This document shows positions 10,601 to 20,293 of a stretch of 64,000 nucleotides of DNA, piece after piece; the stretch's first letter is position 1; each line of letters begins with the position of its first letter. The notes below the pieces were generated by a model. That model saw only the letters and a list, made by a program, of their open reading frames with translations. It was not told the DNA's origin and searched no databases. The DNA comes from Macrotis lagotis (lineage: Eukaryota > Chordata > Mammalia > Peramelemorphia > Peramelidae): the NCBI RefSeq assembly GCF_037893015.1, contig NC_133666.1, positions 625,159,852 through 625,223,851 on the forward strand, in the 5' to 3' direction. Made by a program: the position numbers and the translations under genes.

Positions 10601-13549
10601 AATCTGGAAAGGGAGATGGAGAAGAGGGTACTCTATTATTGTTGCAGATGGGGAAATATCTGAAGAAGTGAGCTGGGAGTGAAATGAGCATACCTCAGCT
10701 CCTCATGAAATGCCGATCCGAGCTTTGTGTAGGCAGTAAAAATAAGAAAGGCATTCCTAGGGCAGCTAGGTAGTGCAGTGGATAGAAAACCAGCCTTGAA
10801 GTCAGGAGGACCTGAGTTCAAATCTGGCCTCAGTCACTTAATAATTACCTAGCTGTGTGGCCTTGGGCAAGGCACTTAACCCCATTGCCTTGCAAAACAA
10901 GCAAATAAAAAAAAAGTTTAAAAAGAAAGTTAAAAAAATGAAAAAAAAAGAAAGGCATTCCTTGGCAAAGGAAGGTAGGTGTCAGCCAGGCAGAAGCAGG
11001 ACAATGTAAGACCTTGGGAAGGCCTGGGATGCTCCATACAGCTTGAACCATGATGCAAAACAAGAGTGGGGGGGGCAGGTAACTAATCAATACCTCTTCC
11101 CACTTGCTTAATCCTACCTAGTGCCTTCTCTGTCTTCCAGAGCTACCAAAAAACCTGGAACTGAAACTGGAACCTTCTCTGGAGCATTCCTCTACCCCCT
11201 GGATCCCTGTGGGCCAGAATTTCAGTTTAAACTGCCACGTGGCAGGTGGGAGACCTCGACAGAATCTAGTGGTGAAGCTGCTTCAAGGAGACCAGGAGAT
11301 AAAGGAAAAATCAGTCCCAGATAATAGCCTTGATCCTGCTATTGTCCAATTCTTGGTCAAAGCCAGTAGGAAGAATAATGAGGCCAACTTCTCCTGCCTG
11401 GCTGAACTGGACCTTCGGTTTAAGGGATTAGAGCGTTATCGGAACAGATCAGCTCCCCGGAAGTTCCACACCTTTGGTGAGGATTTGGGTGGGGGCTGGG
11501 AGGGATGAGGTTGAAGGGCAGACTTAGGGGCTGGGTAGGGGGAGGAGCACTAAAGGGCCCCAGGAGGATTTTGGCCACATTGTGGCTGACTGTTCTTTCC
11601 CCACTGACTAGTCTCCATCTCTCTCTCCCCCCCCCCCTTTCCTCCAAGTCTTGGCACCAGAGCCCCCAGAACTTGTTGCCCCCAAGTCCTGGGAGAAAGG
11701 GACTGAGCTGCAGGTGAGCTGTGAAATGGACAAACTGTTCCCGGTGGAAAAAGCCCACATACAACTGTCTTGGAAAGGGCAGAGGCTGACTCAGGTCAGC
11801 ATTTCCCAACTTAGAGATATGCTAAGGGCCACAGCCACATTCCCGTTGGCAGAAGAGGAGGAGGAGGGTGTGAGAGAGCTGACCTGCAGTGTGAACCTGG
11901 GAAATGAAATCAGGAAGATATCAAAAAACGTGACAGTCTATAGTAAGGATGGGAAGGGATCTGATGGGACTGATGGGGGAAGAGGCCAGGGGTGGGAATG
12001 AAAGGTTTGGTGAAGACAAGGATCACAATCCAGGTCTCCTCTCCTCTAGCTTTCCAAGCACCTAATCTTACAGTCAGTGAGCCCATCCAGGAGGGAGATC
12101 TAATGAACTTGACCTGCAAGGCCCACCCACCGGCCACAGTAGAGATTATGGAATTTCAATCTGATGAACCTGGCAGGTTATCCCTGATAGTCCAGGAGAA
12201 AGACAATGGACGCAAGATTATCTGCCGGGCCACTCTGGAGATACTGGGAGAGAAACTGAATAAAACCAAAAGCCTGATACTAAATGTCCAATGTGAGTAA
12301 AGACTCCTTACCTCTGACCCCTTACCTTTTTGCTGCCAAGGCAGTAACCTTTTACTCTCTCCTCTAGCAATTTAGAACTCAGTGTCTGTGTGTATTGGGG
12401 TAGGTGGGGAGGAGACAGAGCTGATACTCAGGACTGACTAACCCCATATCTACAGTCCTTCCAAAGCTGAATTGCCCTGAAGTCTACACCTGGCAAGAGG
12501 GGACTGAGCAGATCCTACAATGCACAGCTAGAGGAAATCCTGAGCCCAGTGTGAAGTGTATCCTAGAAAAGCAACATAACGGGATGCCATATGGGAAAAA
12601 GCATCAAGTCATCCGGGACTACAATGGCACTTACCTCTGTACAGCTTATAACCAGTTGGGAGAAGTTAACCAAACCCTGTCGGTGTTGGTGATGTGTAAG
12701 TGACTGGGGAGCTGGCCAGAGAGGGAGGGGGAGGGATGGATGAAGATCAGGAACAGAACCTTTCTCAGAGAGAGCTGGGAACAGAAGGCAGAAAAGCTAT
12801 GTAGTTGGGTTTTTTTTTAATTTCATTGATGAGCCTAGAGTCCTGTAGTTACTGAGTAAATGACTGTTCAGTGGAATGGTTGAATGGGCATAATGTTTTA
12901 GGAGGGTCATAGAAACCCAGAAATAGGCTAAGGTGGGGAGGACAATGAAGGTTTTGCAGCTGGTGACTAGTCTGAAGAAACTGGGGATATTTAGCCTGGA
13001 GAATAGAAGTCTTGAGGATGGAGAGGCAGGAAAACTAACTGAGGCTGAAGTATGAAAGGATTACACTTGTTCTGCTGGGAGTCAGAGGTCAGAATTAGGG
13101 AAGAAGTGGGAAGGGAGCCACTGAGAGGAAGAGTTAATCTCAAAATCTCAAAATAGAATGAGCTGCTTTAGGGATGAATTCACTTCACCATCACTGAAGG
13201 TATTTGAGGCTAAAGAATTGGTCTCTCCTGGTCAAGGAAGCTTTAAGAAGGGTACTTCCCCTTTGAGAGACTTCGATAGATTTAAACTGAAATTCTGTCC
13301 AGTTCTGGGTTCTTGAACTAGACAAAGCTATGGAATATTAATGGAGCCACCTTTCTTCCAGCCCAGGATGTGGATCCGTGGCCAGCTGTCATCGGCATAC
13401 TAGTCAGCCTGGTGGTTGTGGGTATTCTGATGACAATGGGATATTTATATTACCGGCAGCAGCGGATTAGAAGTTATGAGCTGAAGAAAGCTCAGGAAGC
13501 AGCAAAAGGCATGCCTCTGATGACTCCAAACACCAGACCCTGCCCCTAG
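4619..13549 (+). CDS. ICAM1: Intercellular adhesion molecule 1 (CD54)
   Basis: Type I membrane glycoprotein that binds the integrins LFA-1 and Mac-1 and mediates leukocyte adhesion and transmigration. Exons: 4619-4688, 5326-5616, 11141-11476, 11649-11942, 12050-12292, 12456-12695 and 13362-13549, all joined in phase 1, giving 553 residues (human 532). Exon 1 codes a leucine-rich signal peptide; exons 2-6 code Ig domains 1-5 (about 24-120, 121-232, 233-330, 331-411, 412-491). Domain 1 keeps the acidic integrin-contact motif GLETEI (human GIETPL). Domain 2 has the family NFSL/ANFSC pattern. A membrane segment at about 498-522 is followed by a basic RQQRIRSYELKK tail resembling the ERM-binding tail of human ICAM1. 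Intron 2 is 5.5 kb and full of repeats. Symbol supported by position after MRPL4, five domains and tail. Confidence 0.95.
4649..4684 (+). repeat. ICAM1: 12-bp tandem repeat in ICAM1 signal peptide
   Basis: Three copies of CTGCTCCTGCCC (the last ending CCT) code LLLP x3, the hydrophobic core of the signal peptide. Length changes in 12-base steps would keep frame and alter only the signal core. Confidence 0.8.
5866..6560 (+). repeat. ICAM1: Unclassified dispersed repeat, two diverged stretches
   Basis: Sequence of the type CAACAAATATTT...CCTGCCCTCAGAGAGTTCACAGTCT and TTGATAAACATTGAGTATCAAC...GGAGCCAAGGAAGG. The same family recurs at 19861, 54790 and 62363 with the opening AATCAATAAAYAYTTA. I cannot name the family from the sequence alone. 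Confidence 0.45.
7214..7353 (+). repeat. CORE-SINE (WSINE1/Mar-like)
   Basis: Full copy with A-tail. It is flanked by AAAATGGGCCATGG and AAAATGGACCATGG, a target-site duplication with one mismatch. Confidence 0.9.
7833..7881. repeat. (TA)n microsatellite
   Basis: A run of TA dinucleotides with a central GTATGTA interruption, inside ICAM1 intron 2. Confidence 0.9.
7941..8089 (-). repeat. Old CORE-SINE/MIR-like copy
   Basis: The reverse strand shows the SINE order: CAGGTAGATGC...GGAGTCAGGAGGACCC...AAGTCCTTTAACCCCAATTGCC. It is more diverged than the neighbouring copies. Confidence 0.7.
8690..9060 (+). repeat. MIR-like element split by a younger CORE-SINE
   Basis: A MIR-type 3' half (ACTAGCTGTATGATTC...CTCAGTTTTCTCAACTGGAAAATGG...TGCTTAATAAATG) is interrupted by the SINE at 8723-8884. 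The break is bounded by the same 15 bases on each side. Confidence 0.65.
8723..8884 (+). repeat. CORE-SINE inserted in a MIR-like element
   Basis: Full copy with a C/A-rich tail. The 15-base duplication AGATTTACTAGTTTA lies at 8708-8722 and 8885-8899 and is perfect, so the insertion is younger than the MIR it sits in. Confidence 0.9.
9726..9884 (-). repeat. CORE-SINE, antisense
   Basis: Reverse copy opening with a T-rich tail, then GGCAATGGGG...CCACCTAGCTGCTC. Flanked by a 13-base duplication CAAACCTTCCCAT at 9713-9725 and 9885-9897. Confidence 0.9.
10276..10307. repeat. (GGAT)n microsatellite
   Basis: Tandem GGAT units with slight variants, in ICAM1 intron 2. Confidence 0.85.
10408..10558 (-). 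repeat. CORE-SINE, antisense
   Basis: T-rich tail, AGCAATGGGGTTAAGTG, core and B-box complement, ending CACTAGCTGCTC. Moderately diverged. Confidence 0.85.
10759..10947 (+). repeat. CORE-SINE with long A-rich tail
   Basis: Full copy followed by about 50 bases of A-rich tail. Perfect 15-base duplication AAGAAAGGCATTCCT at 10744-10758 and 10948-10962. It lies about 180 bases upstream of ICAM1 exon 3. Confidence 0.92.
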
Positions 13550-14026
13550 AGGGGATCCCACCCTTCCCTGCACAAGCACTTTTTTTTGAAGAGTTGGAGG
13601 GCTAACTCCTTGAAGAAACTAGGTTGTGATCAAAAACCTGAAGCTAGAATCAAGAAGTTTCCCGACACTCTTCCTGAATCTCAGGATGGCATGAGAGGCC
13701 TTGCTTCATCTCTGGGCCTGAGGCAATCTGAAGGCCCTTTGGAGCCCCATACAGGGGGGCTTGACTGGGTGATGAGAACAAGATTCGAGAACACAGGTCT
13801 GGAAGAGAATGTGACTGACTACTGGTCCCCTGAGTCTGAAAATGGACCCAGGGATGTGTCCAATGACCCTGGCTGGAAACAACAAAACTCATGTAGAGCC
13901 TTGAGCACAGAAGGGGAAACACTAGCTGAGAAATTGTCTCAGCCCTTTGGCGCTAGAGAGTATGGAAGAGGATGGAATAAGATGGAGAGGGGTCTTCATC
14001 CATGGTTTGTTGTCTTCCTTACTCCC

Positions 14027-14032
14027 AATAAA
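14027..14032 (+). promoter_or_regulatory. ICAM1: ICAM1 polyadenylation signal
   Basis: AATAAA about 480 bases after the ICAM1 stop codon. It implies a compact 3' UTR of roughly 500 bases. A 150-residue open frame within this UTR is not supported as a gene. Confidence 0.8.
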
Positions 14033-14230
14033 GCTTGACTAATGTCTCTGACTCTACTTCTGGGGTAACCAACAACTTATGGAAAGTCAACACACTATGT
14101 CCTTTCATCTAACCTAGGACCTGGTAGAGACCAAAAGCAGTGGGGATAGAGTGAGTGTCAATGATTCTAAAATAAGGCCATCTGAACATACACAATTACT
14201 GCTTTCATGTGAGTAGGCGCACAGGCATGC

Positions 14231-14241
14231 ACATACACACA

Positions 14242-14297
<56 letters not shown>
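14231..14297. repeat. (CA)n microsatellite
   Basis: Almost pure CA dinucleotide run of more than 60 bases downstream of ICAM1. Confidence 0.95.
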
Positions 14298-14298
<1 letters not shown>

Positions 14299-14457
14299 GT
14301 TTTCTGGTAGCCCTCTCCACTTTGCGACAGTTTTCCTTAAGCACATCTTTCTGACATCCAAGACCATCACTTTTTTTGTTTGGCTTATTTCTCCTTGTTC
14401 TGTCCTCTCGGATGAAGCATAATATGCCTAATCACATTATGCTCTTTAATTAAAAGC

Positions 14458-14604
14458 GGGGTGGCTAGGTGGTGCAGTGGATAGAACACCGGCCCTGGAG
14501 TCAGGAGTACCTGAGTTCAAATCTGGCTTCACACACTTAGTAATAACCTATCTGTGTGGCCTTGGGCAAGCCACTTAACCCCACTACCTTGCAAAAAAAA
14601 AAAA
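14458..14604 (+). repeat. CORE-SINE (WSINE1/Mar-like)
   Basis: Full copy with A-tail. Flanked by the 12-base duplication TTAATTAAAAGC at 14446-14457 and 14609-14620. Confidence 0.9.
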
Positions 14605-14674
14605 CTAATTAATTAAAAGCACCTATTAGTCACCCTTCCCCATCCATTTCCAGGTCTTAAAAACCAATTCTTTC

Positions 14675-14765
14675 AAGGCATGGAAATCTATGCCTGTAAT
14701 CCTTGCTACTAGATGAGAATGGGACTGGTGAATTGTTTGAGTTCTAGAGTTCTGAGAACTACAAA
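14675..14765 (+). pseudogene. 7SL (SRP) RNA-like fragment
   Basis: Shows the 7SL 5' domain order: AAGGCATGG...TATGCCTGTAATCC, TGCTACT, a G-rich stretch, then TTGTTTGAGTTCTAGAGTTCT. In 7SL the corresponding blocks are GCCTGTAATCCCAGCTACT and CTTGAGTTCAGGAGTTCT. It is followed by an A-rich stretch, as in a retrotransposed, truncated copy. It carries too many changes to be a functional SRP RNA gene. Confidence 0.6.
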
Positions 14766-16081
14766 AGAAAAAAAGGGAGGGAGGGAGGAAGAGGAAAAAA
14801 AGAAAGAGAGAAGTCACATGGCTAGTTTGCTAATGTGTTTCCTGAATGAAGCACCCAAAAATGAACACGATACTCCACAAAGAACAGCATGAGTTTTACC
14901 CCCTAATAGAGACTTTGAATTTTATCTTTTTAGATTTTGCTGGGATGGTCTAACCTGTCAAGACCTTTTTGGAAGGTTTCAGCTATTAGTTTTGTGTCAT
15001 GTGCAAATTTGATAAAAACAGGTTAAAAAAAAGTAAACTTAAAGGCCTTTATCTAAGTTGTAGATAAAAATGCTAAATAGCAATGGCCAAACACAGAATC
15101 CTTTAATCACTGACTTTTGGGTCTGACCATTCAGCTAGCTCTGAAATCCACTTAATTTTATGCCTAGCTCTCCATTTTCAACCTGTGTGGCTTGGTGCTA
15201 GAGTAAATCACAAGGGCATAGTACAGTATATTTTATTGTTTTTCTTCATGAATAGAATTATTAGATGGGGGGTGGCATGCTGGGGATACTAAAATAAATT
15301 CCTGAAACACTAAGAGTACCATGAACTGAGAAAGCTTGAGAACCTCCAGTCTAGCCTAAACTCTTTTTTTTCATCCATGAGAATATCATGACTTTGTCAA
15401 AGCAATTTGCTAAAACCACATATTTACAATAACCCTCTGATTTTCTGCTCTAGAAACCTGGTTGAAAAAAGGCAATGAAGTTAGTTTAACATGATCCATT
15501 CTTCCTCTGACATTGGATGATCTCTTACATGATGGATCATGGATACCTCTCATATCCCTTGGAGGACAAGTGGCCTGACTCTATTTTAGGAAAAACAACA
15601 TTGACTCACCGCCAATATATTCAGTTGTCCTTTCCTCTCTTCTTTGCTTTTTCAACTTCCCAAATTCCACCTATGCTGGTACTTTCCCTTATTGGATTTT
15701 ATACTGACACACTATTTTTGAATGAACATTTTATTTAATTTTATTATAACTTGAAGAGAGTTATAATCATAAAGCTCCTTTACTATCTCCTCTTTTAAGA
15801 GGAAGATCAGTCTTCATTTCAGCACACATTCAAACATTTCCCCTTTTACCCCCCTCCACCACTACCACCCAAACTCCTGTTCCTGTGATCACAGAGCCCC
15901 TTACATACTTTTCTCCATAGAGAGCTCCAGGGGATTCTGTTCTGCCTCAAAGGCCATGGTAAGGAGTTGGAGGGTTATTTCTTGATACACCCCCTTCAGA
16001 CAAACTCTATGGAGGGGGTGAGGGATAGAGTGACTCTCATCCCTACTGCTGGCCCCTAACATAGAGGCCCTCAGAAGCCCA

Positions 16082-16107
16082 GGGTGGGGCAGTCTTTGAC
16101 CTTATCT
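16082..16107 (+). promoter_or_regulatory. ICAM4: CACCC and GATA motifs before ICAM4
   Basis: GGGTGGGGC at 16082-16090 (complement GCCCCACCC, a KLF1-type CACCC box) is followed 11 bases later by CTTATCT at 16101-16107 (complement AGATAAG, a full GATA1 site). They lie 42-67 bases before the ICAM4 start codon. This pairing is typical of erythroid promoters and fits the erythroid expression of ICAM4. Binding is inferred. Confidence 0.6.
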
Positions 16108-16148
16108 CTGTGCCTTCTGAGAGGCTCCTCAGTCTTGGGATCCCTGCC

Positions 16149-18075
16149 ATGAGGGTATCCTCCTCTCTTGCCCTACTAATCCTGCTACTGACAGCTTCTG
16201 GTGGTGACCAAGGTGAGAAATGGGGGGGGGGCAGTAAGGGAGGTTCTGTCAGTGGTACCTGGATAGGACATGGTGGATCGGGAGACTAGGAACCCGAATC
16301 TAAGTTGGAACTTTAGTAGATACCTTCTCCAGGAGTTCCCTAGGCCACAGAAACTGGGCTGGTTATTGGGGATTGCAAAGGAGAAAAGATGGGAGACTAT
16401 AACTAGAAGCCTAAATTGTTCTCTCTCTCCTTTACTCTGTACCTTCTTTCCTCAGGCTCCTGGAAAAGGTAATAGACTGGAATGGCTGGTTGTGGGAAGA
16501 GAGTGTAAGCTCTATCCTCAGACTCCATCTCTGTATTTATCTCTTCTTCCCACCTCCCACTGGGAGTGTTCAGAGTCTTTGTATATTTGGTCTGGCTGGG
16601 ATAAGGCTAGAAGAATTCAAAAGGTCTGTCCCTTTTCTGCCTATCCTCTCTTCCTAAAGGACTTCCTTCAGTGCCTTCCTCATTAGGATCCCAGAGCATT
16701 TTTGAGCTCCTATCTGGCCTCAGAAAATGCCAAGGGTTAGTTTGAAATGATGAGAACCAAGAAGAGAAAGCTCAGAAACCTGAGATCTCAGAAAATTGAA
16801 CCTCTTTTTCTTTATTGCTCTCTCCGCAGGGGTCCATGGGCCCTTCTGGGTTCAAGTCTTGCCACAAGAGGTGAACATACCTCCTGGCAGCTCTGTTTGG
16901 ATCAACTGTAGCACAAGCTGTCTCCAGCCTGAAGCCTGGGGGTTGATCACTCCACTGACTCAGGGCAAAAAGGAGACAGGGCCAGGATGGGCTGCTTTCC
17001 AAGTTCTGGATGTGAGGGTCTGGGATTCAGAAGCCCAATGCTTTTTCACCTGTGCTGGAGAAACCCAGGAGGCCACTGCCACAATCAAGACCTATAGTAA
17101 GTGGAAGGGGAAAATGAAATGGCAAAGGATCCTGGATCTCAGAGAGACAGGGACTGAGGGGCCAGAGAAGCAGCTGGGGACTCTAGGCCTGGGACCCTGG
17201 AGCGTCCCAGGTAGTTGTGGGTTGGAACTGGCTAGGCCTAAAGAAGTCTAGGGTTCTGGGGTTGGGTGTATTTTGTCTTTAGCTTCCAGTCACTGTCATA
17301 TTCCTGAGTATCAGGAATCCTGGACTCAGAGGCCCATCCCCATCCTCTCTCCCTTTTCCAGGCCCTCCACAGACTGTGGTTTTGGAAGAGCCACCCCTCC
17401 TGGATGTGGGCACTGAGTACAAGTTTCACTGCCATGTATCCTTTGTCTTCCCTCTGGAGCAGCTAACTTTGATCCTGAGCCTGGCAGGCAGAGCTATTTT
17501 CTCTGTTAATTTAGCCCAAAATGGTTACCGAAGTGAGTCAGCCAATGTGACCTGGACTTCCAAGCTGCGGCCACGCCTCCAAGACATGGGACAGCCCATG
17601 TCCTGCCATGCACAACTTAACCTTAACGGCTCCCTGGTCATCCGAAGCTCCAAGCCAGTGAGGTTATACTTCCAAGGTGAGGCCCAGACCAGATGACCTA
17701 CAAATAAATAACTGGAGGGATTTATCTAGGGGATTCCTGACATTGGGATTAGGAGAGAGACTTATTTCCCACCATCCCCAACAACCTTGGGAAGAGGGAG
17801 ACCAAATGGGAAAGGACAGGAAGATACTGGGAGGGGACACCTGGGGGGGGGGGGGAGGACCTGAAAGAGCAGAATAAATGAGGCCTCTCCTTGCCTCTCT
17901 TCATCTCTCCGCCTTTCCTTCTTCTTCTGCAGAAAATCTGATGTCGAAGGTGGTCGCCTGGATGTCTTTAGCGGCCCTGGCCGGCTTCCTCCTCCTCATA
18001 GCTACAAGTGTGTTCCTCTTGCAGCCCAGGGGGCAGCTGCAGGCAGAAGCCTTGACCCCAGCTGGGCAGGCGTGA
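16149..18075 (+). CDS. ICAM4: Intercellular adhesion molecule 4 (Landsteiner-Wiener glycoprotein)
   Basis: Two-Ig-domain erythroid membrane glycoprotein carrying the LW blood-group antigen in human; it binds several integrins. Exons: 16149-16212, 16830-17096, 17362-17676 and 17933-18075, all phase 1, giving 262 residues (human 271). A signal peptide (MRVSSSLALLILLL) is followed by D1 (about 22-110), with SVWINCSTSC and TPLTQGKK...GPGW. D2 (about 111-215) has CHV...FP and SCHAQLNLNGSLV. A membrane segment at about 221-245 and a short tail ending TPAGQA complete it. The LITPL motif matches human LRTPL: the integrin-contact Glu of other ICAM D1 domains is absent here as in human ICAM4. Two domains and a position between ICAM1 and ICAM5 secure the call. 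Confidence 0.95.
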
Positions 18076-20293
18076 GGGAGGCTGATGCGTCTGACAGCAA
18101 GGGGTGACCAACCGCCCCAGGCGGAAACAAGGGGGGAAGGCTGCCCCTCCTTTCAGCCCCTTGTCCTCTCCATGCACCAGCAGCCTGTACTGGTTTACGT
18201 TTATGGACGTGGCCACGGACCCCTCTGGACTCCAGGCCACGGTCTTGGGTTCCACGTTCTTGAGGGCACTCGGATGACAAAGCTGGGTCCGAATCGACTT
18301 GCCAGCGGTGTGACCTTAGGCTTTTCCTCCTCAAATTGCTTATAATCCCTACCTCACAGAGTTGCCACCAGTAAAGCGCTTCTTAAACCTTAAAGACTAT
18401 AGGAATGCCGGAGCTAAAGCGCCTCGCTTCCTTTCCCCGCCCTCCCCCCAGCTCGGGGCACAGGCCGCTGCGTCACCCCCAAACCTTGTACAAGGCCGGG
18501 TCTGGACCACCAGCTTCCGGTGTCCGCTCCAAAGCAGGAGCCCCAGAAGCCTGCGGGGCCCCGGGCGCCCCAGCTTGGGAGCGGAAGGTCTGAAGGGGGG
18601 GTGGGGGAGGGAGGTGGGGCCAGGATGGCGGTTCGGGTCTCAGGCCTAGAGGCGGGGCCTCGAGGAGAAGAGAACCCCAGCCGGGCGCCCCCTGGGCTCC
18701 TCCCCGCCGGGCCGCGGGGCCGGGCTGCGGAGCCGGGCTGCGGGGCCGGGCTGCGGAGCCGGGCCGCCCTCTTCGGCCCCGGGCGCCTTATCAAAGGGAA
18801 ACAGCGGAGGCGGAGTCCAGGGGAAAGGGCCCGAGGCCAGGCGCGGGCTGCCCGGGCCAGACCCTGGGACCCCATTGGCTCGGCTCCCGCGGGCAGGGCA
18901 GCCCCGATTGCTCCCAAGCGCCGGCTTGCGCGGAGGGCTGGGGAGGGCCGAGCGGGGCGCCGCGTCTGGCCCGGCCCAGGTAGGTCGGCCACGCGTGGGC
19001 TCCCTCGTGTCCAGAGCGCGGGCCCTGCCACCACCAGGAGGCCTCGGCACCGAGTCAGTGGGGACACCACAGCCCAGAGCCCCCGACTGAGGCTCCCACT
19101 GACAGGCGCGCTCGGTGCGGATGCGCTCGTGCACACCCGGGCGCACACACGCGCGCGCACTCCCACTCCCGCGCGCGCGCGGCTGTCTCCAGAGGCGACC
19201 GGGCTCTGGCTCCCACCCCGCCGGCGGGGCTTCGGGGCGCGGGGGCGCCGCCGGCAAGGGGCCTTGGCTCCCCGGGGCGGGACGGTGGGAGGCCACTCCT
19301 CGCCGGAGGGTGGAGCCGGGGCGCGGGCCCTCGGGGATCGCGCGGCCGGGTGGAGCGGTCGCTCCCCGCCCCGGGCTGCCCCCGCCCTCCCCGGGGCCCG
19401 GCCGCGTCCCCGGCGGAGGCGCCTTCGCTGTGCCCAGGTGCGACCTCTCCAAACCCGGCCCCGAATGGACGGGCCCCCGAGCCGCGCTCCCCGCGGGGCG
19501 GAGCTTCGCCGGGCTCCTCGCGCCTGGACAGCCCGGGAAGGAGAGCGGAGCGTGGCCCCACTTGCGCCCGCGCCTTCCAGCCTCGAGCCCGGGGCCGGGA
19601 CGAAGACAGGCGGCTCGGGAGCCGCCCCGGCCTCTCTGTGACCGAGCCGGGAGGTTGTGACGGCCGCCTCCTCCCCGCGGCCCGGGGCCCGAAGCCCAAG
19701 GCCCAGGCGTCGGGCTTCACACCTACTTCCCGCCCCCCGCGCGCCCGGACTGGGAGGCCCAGCGGCCCCCCTGGTGCGGGGCGCCAGTGAGGGGGGAAGG
19801 GACCAGGAGATCGGCCCAGGCCCCCAGTTGGAAAAGGCAGCCGGAAAGGGTCCCCTGGCTCAATTGAATTGAATCAATAAGCATTTATTAGGCACCTACT
19901 GTGTGCAAGGCTGCGGCGAGCGCCGGTGGTGCGGGCGGCCCGAGGCCGGGGCCCCCTGCTTGGGGGGTCTCCGGCCCCTTGCCTTCTCCTCCCGCGCTCT
20001 CTCTCTCTCTCTCTCTCTCTGTCTCCCCTCTCCTCTGCTCTGCTCTCCTCTCCTCTCCTCTCCTCTCCATCTCCTCTCCTTTCAGCCGCCTCTGCCTCCT
20101 CCTCCTCCTCCTTGGATACCAAGTTACCAACGTTAAACCAATCCCCAAGCGCAACTTGGCCTCCTCCACACCCCGCCCCGCCCCGCCGCGCCGAACCGAG
20201 CCGAGCCGAGCCCAGCCGTCCTCCCCGCTTCCCCCTCTCTCCTCTTCCTCGCCCTCTCCGTCTCCGCTCCTGGGCGCTCCGGCTCCGCCGGCG
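18076..20293. other. ICAM4-ICAM5 intergenic CpG-island region
   Basis: About 2.2 kb, very GC-rich and CpG-dense from roughly 18400 to 20400. It presumably includes the ICAM5 promoter and 5' UTR. Open frames of over 200 residues occur on both strands at the same place with Arg/Pro/Gly/Ala-rich translations, as expected from high GC and few stop codons. I recognise no protein. A fragment of the dispersed repeat at about 19861-19913 lies inside the island. Confidence 0.65.
19996..20115. repeat. CT-rich polypyrimidine tract
   Basis: (CT)n and CTCCT-type repeats over about 120 bases, 180-300 bases upstream of the ICAM5 start codon. Its mirror-like purine/pyrimidine strand bias could form H-DNA or act as a GA-factor element in the core promoter. 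It may be part of the ICAM5 5' UTR. Confidence 0.75.

Larger units (their letters stand above)
5617..11140 (+). other. ICAM1: ICAM1 intron 2, repeat-rich
   Basis: A 5.5 kb intron between the D1 and D2 exons. It holds at least six CORE-SINE copies (listed separately), MIR-like pieces near 10025-10250, a TA microsatellite, a GGAT microsatellite and two stretches of an unclassified dispersed repeat (about 5866-6060 and 6265-6560). No exon-like sequence was seen. Confidence 0.8.
14033..16080. other. ICAM1-ICAM4 intergenic region
   Basis: About 2 kb without a gene. It contains a CA microsatellite, a CORE-SINE, a 7SL-like fragment and, at about 14900-15200, an old LINE-like sequence (TCATGTGCAAATTTGATAAA, GTCTGACCATTCAGCTAG). 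A related sequence recurs near 53130-53240. Confidence 0.6.

Noticed and set aside
13586-14038. 150-residue open frame after the ICAM1 stop
   Set aside because: Lies wholly in the ICAM1 3' UTR and ends at the polyadenylation signal; no family resemblance.
18520-19641. 373-residue open frame on the plus strand between ICAM4 and ICAM5
   Set aside because: Arg/Pro/Gly/Ala-rich, overlapped by equally long frames in other phases and strands, inside a CpG island. No domain, so a composition effect.
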